Assembly (NCBI GenBank): GCA_020722685.1
Contig: DYKH01000183.1
Location: 1-9,510 of the forward strand
Origin: Caldithrix sp.
GTDB taxonomy: Bacteria; KSB1; UBA2214; DYKH01
DNA: 9,510 nucleotides
Reading direction: 5' to 3'
The notes beneath the pieces were generated by a model that saw only the letters and a list, made by a program, of their open reading frames with translations, did not search any database and had not been told where the DNA came from. The position numbers were made by a program, and so were the translations under genes. Positions 1 through 5,546 of this stretch are shown here, piece after piece; within the stretch, counting starts at the first letter, position 1, and every line of letters starts with the position of its first letter.

Positions 1-452
1 TTGTTGCAAGCTCCCAATTCAAAATCCTTGAAATCAAAACCGGGGGCAACAACGCAGCCCACCAACGAGTAGGTGTTCAGGCCGTTCACGGTGGCCCCAA
101 ACCAGCACCCGGCTGGAATGATGGCCTGATAGGATTCACCTTTGTCCGGATCGTTGCCCAGCTTAAGCTGACTGTAACCGCCCTGAGGATCGATGATGTG
201 AATGGTGAGCGAGCTGCCGGCGTAAAAATGCCATTGCTCATCGGAACGCAGGCGATGCAAACGCGAGACTTGGCCGGATTCCAACAAAAAATAGATCAAT
301 GTGCAGAATGCTCGCGGCCCGCCATATCGTTCTGGCAAGCCGTCTTTTGCGATGATTTCGTTGCTCCGGTACGTCTCTCGAAACCAGCCGCCTTCAGGAT
401 GGGGGCTTAGGCCGAGTTTGTCAATCCAATATCGGGCTGTCTTAATAGGCAT
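1..452 (-). CDS. Cupin superfamily protein, DUF985 (Cupin_5) family, partial
   Basis: Translation of the minus strand from an ATG at 452-450 gives 150 complete codons with no stop before the window edge, so the C-terminus is missing. The protein matches my memory of the DUF985/Cupin_5 family. Visible features are the N-terminal HPEGGWFRETYRS block (residues 18-30), the cupin core SRLHRLRSDEQWHFYAG (63-79) with H66, E72 and H75, and the second cupin strand pair IPAGCWFGATV (112-122). The C-terminal VVAPGFDFKDFELG (134-147) is normally close to the end of family members, so probably only a few residues are lost. DUF985 proteins are small beta-barrels of uncertain function, and some have been linked to sugar-epimerase-like folds. 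The ATG follows a weak GGACGG ribosome-binding-like sequence and lies 22 bp after the tag stop, so the two genes are probably cotranscribed. The family call is fairly secure; the function is unknown. Confidence 0.85.
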   Translation of the reverse strand, partial: MPIKTARYWIDKLGLSPHPEGGWFRETYRSNEIIAKDGLPERYGGPRAFCTLIYFLLESGQVSRLHRLRSDEQWHFYAGSSLTIHIIDPQGGYSQLKLGNDPDKGESYQAIIPAGCWFGATVNGLNTYSLVGCVVAPGFDFKDFELGACN

Positions 453-474
453 GCTGTCACTATTCCGTCCACAA

Positions 475-1059
475 TCAACCTTCGACCCTCGCCACCACAT
501 AGTAACGAAAACAGTCAACCGTGTGATCGTTCACCATTCCCACCGCCTGCATGAAAGCATAACAGATTGTCGAGCCGACGAATTTGAAGCTGCGTTGGGA
601 CAAATCTTTGCTCAGCGCATCGGATTCTGCGGTTTTGGCCGGAATCTCTCTCAAGGACCGCCAAGAATTCACCTTCGGTTTGCCGCCCACAAAACGCCAG
701 ACATAGGCATCAAAACTGCCGAATTCATTTTGGATGGCGAGGAAGGCTTTGGCGTTTTGAATGGCCGCGTTGACCTTGAGTCGATTGCGAATAATGCCCG
801 GATTGGCGAGCAATTGTTCGATCTTGCGTTGATCGTATTTGGCGATAACCTGAGCATCGAATCCATCAAAGGCGGCGCGATAGCTGTCTCGTTTCCTGAG
901 AATCGTCTCCCAGCTCAAGCCTGCCTGCGCGCCTTCGAGGATGAGAAACTCGAACAGCGCGCGGTCATCATGCAAAGGCACTCCCCATTCCCGGTCGTGG
1001 TAGGCGATGGAAAGATCGGTTGTTGCCCATTGGCAGCGCTGTTTTCGGATGATGATCAT
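475..1059 (-). CDS. tag: DNA-3-methyladenine glycosylase I
   Basis: This 194-residue protein is a full-length Tag, against 187 residues for E. coli Tag. It is a base-excision repair enzyme in the cytoplasm that removes 3-methyladenine from alkylated DNA and leaves an abasic site. The sequence aligns with the E. coli enzyme from memory. The zinc-snap residues are all present (C9, H21, H179 and C183, matching E. coli C4, H17, H175 and C179). So are the base-recognition residues Y20, E42 and W50 (E. coli Y16, E38, W46). The signature blocks AYHDREWGVP, LEGAQAGLSW, ASDALSK-like (ESDALSKDL) and FKFVGSTICYAFMQA are intact. The ATG at 1059 has GAGG five bases upstream. The stop lies 22 bp before the cupin gene, suggesting an operon. 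The toxin-antitoxin remnant lies 55 bp upstream. No damage-responsive operator was recognised. Confidence 0.97.
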   Translation of the reverse strand: MIIIRKQRCQWATTDLSIAYHDREWGVPLHDDRALFEFLILEGAQAGLSWETILRKRDSYRAAFDGFDAQVIAKYDQRKIEQLLANPGIIRNRLKVNAAIQNAKAFLAIQNEFGSFDAYVWRFVGGKPKVNSWRSLREIPAKTAESDALSKDLSQRSFKFVGSTICYAFMQAVGMVNDHTVDCFRYYVVARVEG

Positions 1060-1114
1060 TGAGCCTCAACGAGACACGTATTGATTTCCTTTTGCGCCCA
1101 AACCTTGAAACACC

Positions 1115-1383
1115 CTACCTCCTCCCAAGTCGGCGATAAACTTGTTTGCGATCATCGATCATGAACACCGTGACCTCTTTAGTTTTATCATCCACACCGT
1201 AATGATTCGAAAATCACCTACTCTCAGCTTGTGCTCTTCGCGACCGCGCAACTTTTGCGATCCATACGGTTTTGGGTTTTCTTTCAGGGCCGTCAAGCGG
1301 CCAACGATCCTGTCGTGATCCTTGTTCGGGAGCCTCTCGAGTTCCTTTTGCGCCGACTTTACTAAATGTACAGAGTAGGGCAT
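1115..1383 (-). pseudogene. RelE/ParE-family toxin gene, broken by a single-base frameshift
   Basis: From ATG 1383 the frame reads a typical RelE/ParE toxin: MPYSVHLVKSAQKELERL, then a GSQKLRGREEHKLRVGDFRII stretch ending at residue 61. It then runs into unrelated residues and stops at 1161-1159 after 74 aa. In the neighbouring frame, starting at about 1203, the expected family C-terminus follows (YGVDDKTKEVTVFMIDD, then RKQVYRRLGRR) and stops with TAG at 1117-1115. One missing base near 1201-1203, for example a T lost from a short T run in the coding strand, explains everything. Restoring it gives 89 residues, the usual family length. RelE toxins cleave mRNA on the ribosome, and C-terminal Arg and Tyr residues are needed for activity, so the 74-aa product is probably inactive. 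The start overlaps the antitoxin stop (TAATG). A sequencing or assembly error is an equally good explanation. Confidence 0.85.
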
Positions 1384-1592
1384 TAGACCCCCTGTTTTTT
1401 TCTCCGCTTCAAGTAATCATCCAATGATATTTTGGGTTCGTTTTTTCGCTCTTCTACTGCAATTGCGTAGCGCAAGTCCTCACGTTCTTCCTGATCTCTC
1501 AGGAGATTTTGTAAGATGGCCGCTTGCTCCTCTTTCTTGAGCGAGCGGAAGGCGGTCAAAAACACCTCTACTGTAGCTTGGCTGCTTGTCAT
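1383..1592 (-). CDS. Antitoxin of a RelE/ParE-type type II toxin-antitoxin pair
   Basis: This 69-residue, highly charged protein lies directly upstream of the RelE-like gene, with the TAA stop and the toxin ATG sharing one base (TAATG). That is the coupled antitoxin-toxin order usual for relBE-like modules. The N-terminal half is predicted helical with acidic and basic residues (VFLTAFRSLKKEEQAAILQN, residues 10-29). The C-terminal tail, with DLRYAIAVEERKNEP followed by ISLDDYLKRRKK, resembles the toxin-wrapping tail of RelB/Phd-like antitoxins. I cannot assign it to a specific antitoxin family with confidence; a RelB-like or CHP02574-like protein is likely. Known antitoxins of this kind bind their toxin and repress their own operon. 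The ATG at 1592 has GGAG ten bases upstream, slightly far. Unlike the toxin, this frame is intact. Confidence 0.72.
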   Translation of the reverse strand: MTSSQATVEVFLTAFRSLKKEEQAAILQNLLRDQEEREDLRYAIAVEERKNEPKISLDDYLKRRKKQGV

Positions 1593-1677
1593 AGATTGAA
1601 TTCTCCGATTGCTTTGGTATTAACGAATTTGTCATGACTGCGATCACTTGGCTTTTATGGCAGCAAAATGCTAAAGG

Positions 1678-1706
1678 AATTTATCCAAAATGATTTTGGC
1701 AGTCAA
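1678..1706 (-). promoter_or_regulatory. Candidate toxin-antitoxin promoter with a palindromic operator in its spacer
   Basis: On the minus strand, TTGACT (1706-1701, five of six consensus -35 bases) is followed after exactly 17 bp by TAAATT (1683-1678, four of six -10 bases). The spacer contains the perfect 6-bp inverted repeat CCAAAA-TCA-TTTTGG (1685-1699). The expected start would be about 75-80 bp upstream of the antitoxin ATG. An inverted repeat overlapping the promoter is the usual layout of an autoregulated type II toxin-antitoxin operon. The promoter match uses the sigma-70 consensus, which may not hold in FCB bacteria. The hairpin could instead be a weak structure after the pseudouridine synthase gene, but it is AT-rich and has no T run. 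Confidence 0.45.
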
Positions 1707-1722
1707 TGAATATTTCCCGCGG

Positions 1723-2493
1723 TTACGTTGCTAATCTGTTTCTCAATTGCGAGAGCTTTTCCAGCTCCTTCCGGGTCACCCTTTTCCATTTCCCCGATGC
1801 GAGGTTACCCAACTCCAATGGCCCGATATGGGTTCGGATTAGTCGAATCACCTTGTACCCCAAGGCGCCGAGCATCAGGCGAATCTGTCGGTTTTTGCCT
1901 TCACAGATCTTGATTTCGATCCAGTATTCGCTGCTGGGAGAATCCAAGGTCTTCACTTGGGCGGGATTGGTGACGTATTTCCCCAAGTCCATTCCGCCTT
2001 CCAAGGTATTTCGGTGAGGTTCGGAGAGCGGTTGGTCGATTTGCACTCGATAAGTTTTCGGAATCTCACTGCTCGGATGGATGATCCATTCACCAAGCGG
2101 TCCGTCGTTGGTGAGCAGCAAAAGGCCTTCGCTGTCCATGTCCAGCCGACCGACGGGGAAAATCCAGGTGCCCAGGTCTGGAAGCAGATCGTAAACGGTT
2201 GGACGTCCTTTTTGATCCTGATGCGTCGTCAAATAGCCTACGGGCTTGTGCAACAAAATGTACAGCAACCCTTGGCGCTTTGTCACCGGTCGGTCGTCGA
2301 GGGCAATAATATCTGTTTCGATATCTACCCAGTAAAAGGGATATTGAACGACCTCGCCGTTTACCTTTACTCTGGCCGATCTGATCCATTCTACGGCCTG
2401 TTTCCGCGAGGCGAAGCCCAATTTGGAAAATGCGCGCAGCAGCATCACCCTGCTTCCGGGCGAGGCAGGGCTTTTCTGTTCATTGTCCGGCAT
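1723..2493 (-). CDS. RsuA/RluB-family rRNA pseudouridine synthase
   Basis: The protein has an S4 RNA-binding domain followed by a TruB/RsuA-type pseudouridine synthase domain, and it isomerises a specific uridine in rRNA to pseudouridine. Numbered from the upstream TTG (258 aa), the S4 domain is about residues 18-65 (LRAFSKLGFASRKQAVEWI and VKVNGEVV). The catalytic motif is VGRLDMDSEGLLLLTND, with D120 the nucleophile. The family motif GKNRQIRLML (201-210) and the closing VIRLIRTHIGPLELG (217-231) are intact. The size and the S4 domain fit RluB (23S helix 89), RsuA or RluF better than RluE, but I cannot tell which uridine is modified. I chose ATG 2493 (256 aa); an in-frame TTG at 2499, with AGAG just upstream, is a possible alternative start. 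The gene lies downstream of the 60-bp repeat array and probably has its own promoter, which I could not locate. Confidence 0.93.
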   Translation of the reverse strand: MPDNEQKSPASPGSRVMLLRAFSKLGFASRKQAVEWIRSARVKVNGEVVQYPFYWVDIETDIIALDDRPVTKRQGLLYILLHKPVGYLTTHQDQKGRPTVYDLLPDLGTWIFPVGRLDMDSEGLLLLTNDGPLGEWIIHPSSEIPKTYRVQIDQPLSEPHRNTLEGGMDLGKYVTNPAQVKTLDSPSSEYWIEIKICEGKNRQIRLMLGALGYKVIRLIRTHIGPLELGNLASGKWKRVTRKELEKLSQLRNRLAT

Positions 2494-2499
2494 GATCAA

Positions 2500-2821
2500 G
2501 TTACTCTGTCTTTACTGCTTTCGCTGGAGGTTGCTATCGTTTGTTGTTCGACTTTTTCTAGCAGGCTTTCACTCTATCTTGTGCATTAAGGATCGGCGTC
2601 TGGAGACGCCTCCTACGGCTATAAGCTTTCACTCTATCTTGTGCATTAAGGATCGGCGTCTGGAGACGCCTCCTACGGCTATAAGCTTTCACTCTATCTT
2701 GTGCATTAAGGATTGGCGTCTGGAGACGCCTCCTACGGCTATAAATTCTAGTTTTGCCAATCTACAGCACACTATAAAAGTCATTGCGCTATTAAGCTGC
2801 GGACAATCTAACAAAGCTTTC
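2500..2821. other. Intergenic spacer with a tandem repeat array
   Basis: This 322-bp stretch separates the stop of the beta-helix protein gene from the start of the pseudouridine synthase gene, both on the minus strand. It holds the three 60-bp repeats at 2566-2745. The remaining 66 bp (2500-2565) and 76 bp (2746-2821) show no recognisable gene, no convincing promoter and no intrinsic terminator with a T run. A reading frame on the plus strand crosses the array, but it only translates the repeat. Confidence 0.7.
2566..2745. repeat. Three tandem copies of a 60-bp hairpin-bearing repeat
   Basis: Three head-to-tail units occupy 2566-2625, 2626-2685 and 2686-2745. Units 1 and 2 are identical. 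Unit 3 differs at two positions (C to T at 2714 and G to A at 2745). Each unit begins CTTTCACTCTATCTTG and contains GGCGTCTGGAGACGCC, which can fold into a 6-bp stem with a TGGA loop. The array is flanked on both sides by TTCTAG (2556-2561 and 2746-2751), possibly a target duplication or chance. On the minus strand the hairpins lie 3' of the beta-helix protein gene, where they could slow RNA decay. No T run follows them, so they are unlikely to be classical terminators. There are no spacers, so this is not a CRISPR array. Confidence 0.95.
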
Positions 2822-5227
2822 CTACTTTAGCAAGAGTACTTTTTGCACAGACGTATTAGATTTTGCTGTGAGCTGAACGAAATAGCAGCCGCTGGGAACC
2901 TCCACGCCTTGACTATTGCGACCATCCCAATGATAAGTATGCGATCCGGTTTGCAGGCGTTGATTCGCCAAGGTTATAACGATTTCACCTCGCAGATTGA
3001 TCACACGCAGGATTGCATCCGTCGCTTCAGGCAGCTCGAACTTGACGACAGTCGAACTGTTAAAAGGATTCGGATATGCGGAAGAAAGCGAAAATTCTCT
3101 TGCCGCGTTCATCGTGACCGACACGAGTTGTGAGTAGGTCGCCGCGCCATTCGAATCCACTTGGCGCAGACGATAAGTTGCTTCCTTGCCGGAAACGGAT
3201 CGATCGACAAAGAAATAATCGTGCGCCTGGGCGCTGGTGCCTGCACCCGGGACAAAACCTATACTGGCAAAGCTCCCTGGTGAGGTTTTTCGCTCAACAT
3301 AAAATCCAAGGTTGTTCGTCTCTGTTTCCGTGCGCCAACTGAGTCGGACCTTACCGTTCGCCAAAAGGCCGGCTTGGAATGACGCCAGCTCCACCGGCAC
3401 CGGGTGACTTGCGGACAGCATGGAGGTGTTGCCTGCGCTATCGGTCACCGTCGCGGTGACGAAATGTTTAGGAACTTCCCCTTGCCAGGAAAAATTGCCG
3501 GCGCTGTCAGAAATCACCCAGCCAAGATAAACCTGCGCCTCGTCCTCATCGTCCGCAAAAAGCTCCACGATGCTGAGCGGATAGGTGGAGCCGCTTGCCC
3601 CCGCCTCGTTGACGCTCAGCAGGGCAGGGGGCAAGAGCTCGCGGTTGCCGCCATTCATAGTGATGATGCCAATATCTCCATTATTGAAAATCGAATTTTG
3701 GGTTATGGTATTGTATAAGGTGCTGTCATGGCGAATCCAGACGCCGTATTTTTTATTTCCCGTAATGATATTGTCCGGGCCGATGAGATTATGGTTAGCC
3801 CCATAAGCCAAAAGCACGCCCGAATTGAACTCGCTGGCCAACGTCCCATCGGGATTGCTGCCGAGGTAGTTGCCGTGCACCCAGTTATAGCTGGTGCCTT
3901 CATCGTCCATGCGCACGGCAGCCCAAGGGTCGTTGAAGGTATCGACGCCGCTGGCAATGATGATATTACCAGGGCCGACTTCGTTATGATTGGGAAATCC
4001 TTCTATTCTATTACCGAAGAAGTAGATGCCGTTATGAGAATTAGGAATGAGCCTCGTGGCCGTCGCATTGGTACCGATATAGTTGCCGACAATGCGATTG
4101 TGATGGCTCGCTTGCCGCATTTGCACACCGCTGGACAGATTGCCGGAAATCACGTTTCCCGCGCCGGGGACTTGCCCGCCGATAAGATTGTAAGCCGGGC
4201 CGGGTTTGCCCAGGCCTTGGTCGCCAGGGTCACGTGCAATCCAAACTCCGGCTTCGCCATTGCCGAGCTGCGTTTCCCCGTCCGCGCCGATGCCGATGTA
4301 ATTCCCCTGCACAATGTTGCTGTCGCTGCCGGTCGATTCCAGTCGCAAGCCGGCACGATAGTTGGCCGAGATGATGTTTCCTTCTCCGGGCAAAGACCCC
4401 CCGATCACATTTGCATATGAACCGTTGGTCAGCAAAACACCTTCAAACGCGTCGCGTCGCAAGCCGGTCTCTTCGAAATCCTTCCAACCATTGCCCAACG
4501 GTTCGATCCCGGACTTTTTTACGCCGATGTAATTCCCCTTGATGACATTGTGATGCGCGGCGTCCAGGTACAGTGCTCTCCCATAAAAGCCGGAAATGAT
4601 GTTGCGGTCGTTTTCGCTGCTGCCGCCTACGAAGTTATGATGCGCCCCCTGGTCGATGCGGATGCCCTCGCTTTTCTTCATGTGATAGCCCTGCATGCCG
4701 GAAGCATCCACACCCAAATAGCAGCCGGTGACCCAATTGTCGTGCGCGTTTTCCCCGCGAAACAAAATGGTAAATCCCTGAAAAGCGCCAATGCTAAGAG
4801 CATAGAATTTATTATTGGGCGAATTGACGATGAAACCTTCCTGGTCGATGCCGAGATACTTGCCAAAGATGGCAATTTCCAGACCGTTGGGATTGTCGAT
4901 GCCAATGTTCCTTGCTTGAGTTGAGCCATCTATGAAAGTGCCGCCATCAACCATGACGGGCAGGGGGGTAAGAATCTCGATGGTCCACACTTTTTTGCTG
5001 GAATTGTATTTGGCGTCGGAGGTAGGAATGGCAAAACCCACTGTGTCCGGGCCGGGATTGACCTCCGCTTGAGTCATGGCCCATGCCAGAGAGCTGTCGC
5101 CTGTATCCGCTGTGTTGGTTACGAGAAAGGTGGCGCCGCTTGCCGGTGCACCGATCGACAAGATCATGCTCATTACAATGGGCAGTCCCAAAAGGACGAC
5201 TCGTTTTATTCGCACATCGCAATACAT
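2822..5227 (-). CDS. Secreted parallel beta-helix protein with a type IX secretion sorting domain
   Basis: The 801-residue protein starts at ATG 5227, chosen because GGAG lies eight bases upstream and a clear signal peptide follows (basic RIKR, a hydrophobic run, then APASGA near residue 32). An in-frame start 66 bases upstream would bury the signal peptide. Residues 33-70 (TFLVTNTADTGDSSLAWAM) match the entry segment of many right-handed beta-helix proteins. About residues 130-530 carry degenerate rungs of the type GNYIG, IGG-PG-GNVISGN, seen at least five times. An Ig-like segment (about 531-605) and a fibronectin-III-like segment (about 612-708) follow. The end (about 715-801) has AYPNPFNSSTVVKFELP, YHWDGRNSQG, VPSGCYFVQLTA and KVLLLK, a FlgD-like type IX sorting domain. 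It is probably exported and surface-attached or released. The beta-helix suggests polysaccharide binding or cleavage, but I see no definite catalytic motif. Confidence 0.9.
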   Translation of the reverse strand: MYCDVRIKRVVLLGLPIVMSMILSIGAPASGATFLVTNTADTGDSSLAWAMTQAEVNPGPDTVGFAIPTSDAKYNSSKKVWTIEILTPLPVMVDGGTFIDGSTQARNIGIDNPNGLEIAIFGKYLGIDQEGFIVNSPNNKFYALSIGAFQGFTILFRGENAHDNWVTGCYLGVDASGMQGYHMKKSEGIRIDQGAHHNFVGGSSENDRNIISGFYGRALYLDAAHHNVIKGNYIGVKKSGIEPLGNGWKDFEETGLRRDAFEGVLLTNGSYANVIGGSLPGEGNIISANYRAGLRLESTGSDSNIVQGNYIGIGADGETQLGNGEAGVWIARDPGDQGLGKPGPAYNLIGGQVPGAGNVISGNLSSGVQMRQASHHNRIVGNYIGTNATATRLIPNSHNGIYFFGNRIEGFPNHNEVGPGNIIIASGVDTFNDPWAAVRMDDEGTSYNWVHGNYLGSNPDGTLASEFNSGVLLAYGANHNLIGPDNIITGNKKYGVWIRHDSTLYNTITQNSIFNNGDIGIITMNGGNRELLPPALLSVNEAGASGSTYPLSIVELFADDEDEAQVYLGWVISDSAGNFSWQGEVPKHFVTATVTDSAGNTSMLSASHPVPVELASFQAGLLANGKVRLSWRTETETNNLGFYVERKTSPGSFASIGFVPGAGTSAQAHDYFFVDRSVSGKEATYRLRQVDSNGAATYSQLVSVTMNAAREFSLSSAYPNPFNSSTVVKFELPEATDAILRVINLRGEIVITLANQRLQTGSHTYHWDGRNSQGVEVPSGCYFVQLTAKSNTSVQKVLLLK

Positions 5228-5374
5228 TCTCTTCACTCCTCTTTCCACTTTGTTGTTGGCAATGAATTCAGCAAAATCGGCTATCAAGAACACATCTAAA
5301 AATCCGATCCTGTGGCCGCTTCAACCCACCGTTTGGTTCATTTGTCTTTGAGATTTGGTAATGCCGTTCGTCTC

Positions 5375-5458
5375 TGATCGAGCATTTTTCTCTATCTGCA
5401 CGGACAGGCGCATGATCAGTATTCCATGCCAGAGTACTATACGGAAAATTCTCGATCA
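5375..5458. repeat. Imperfect inverted repeat between divergent genes
   Basis: The left arm TGATCGAGCATTTTTC (5375-5390) pairs with the right arm GAAAATTCTCGATCA (5444-5458). Pairing is perfect over eight bases (TGATCGAG with CTCGATCA), then continues with one mismatch and one extra base. The loop is 53 bp. A second complementary pair, ATCTGCA (5394-5400) and TGCAGAT (5460-5466), crosses the first. It could be a regulator site, an RNA structure or a decayed mobile-element end. Confidence 0.5.
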
Positions 5459-5490
5459 ATGCAGATTCAATTTTAGCTGCAAAACACAGC

Positions 5491-5519
5491 TTGACATTGA
5501 GAGATAATCTTTCTACTTT
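5491..5519 (+). promoter_or_regulatory. Candidate promoter of the radical SAM gene
   Basis: A perfect -35 hexamer TTGACA (5491-5496) is followed after 17 bp by TACTTT (5514-5519), which matches only three of six -10 bases. Transcription would start about 20 bases before the ATG at 5547. The location is right for the gene, but the -10 is weak and the sigma-70 consensus may not apply in this organism. Confidence 0.35.
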
Positions 5520-5546
5520 TTCCCGGCAAACAAGAAAGCCTGTAGA

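Larger units (their letters stand above)
5228..5546. other. Divergent intergenic region
   Basis: This 319-bp region separates the leftward beta-helix protein gene from the rightward radical SAM gene, so it should hold both promoters. It contains the inverted repeat at 5375-5458 and a promoter-like sequence at 5491-5519. No convincing promoter for the leftward gene was found. An open frame on the minus strand runs through it into the radical SAM gene, but it has no recognisable protein features. Confidence 0.7.

Noticed and set aside
301..1062. Plus-strand open frame of 253 codons
   Set aside because: It is almost entirely antisense to tag and the cupin gene, both clearly recognisable on the minus strand.
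1195..1210. Programmed ribosomal frameshift in the toxin gene
   Set aside because: No slippery heptamer or obvious downstream stimulator is present at the shift point, so a mutation or sequencing error is the simpler explanation.
2566..2745. Possible CRISPR array
   Set aside because: The units are contiguous 60-bp copies without variable spacers, and no cas gene is nearby.
2566..2745. Hairpins of the repeat array as intrinsic terminators
   Set aside because: The stems are only 6 bp and no T run follows on either strand.
2423..2830. Plus-strand open frame of 135 codons with a threefold 20-residue repeat
   Set aside because: It is the translation of the 60-bp tandem DNA repeat plus the antisense of the pseudouridine synthase start. 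It has no ribosome-binding site or family resemblance, and the repeat is better explained as non-coding.
3728..4420. Plus-strand open frame of 230 codons
   Set aside because: It is antisense to the beta-helix region of the secreted protein. The repetitive GC-rich coding sequence there produces long antisense frames, and no domain is recognisable.
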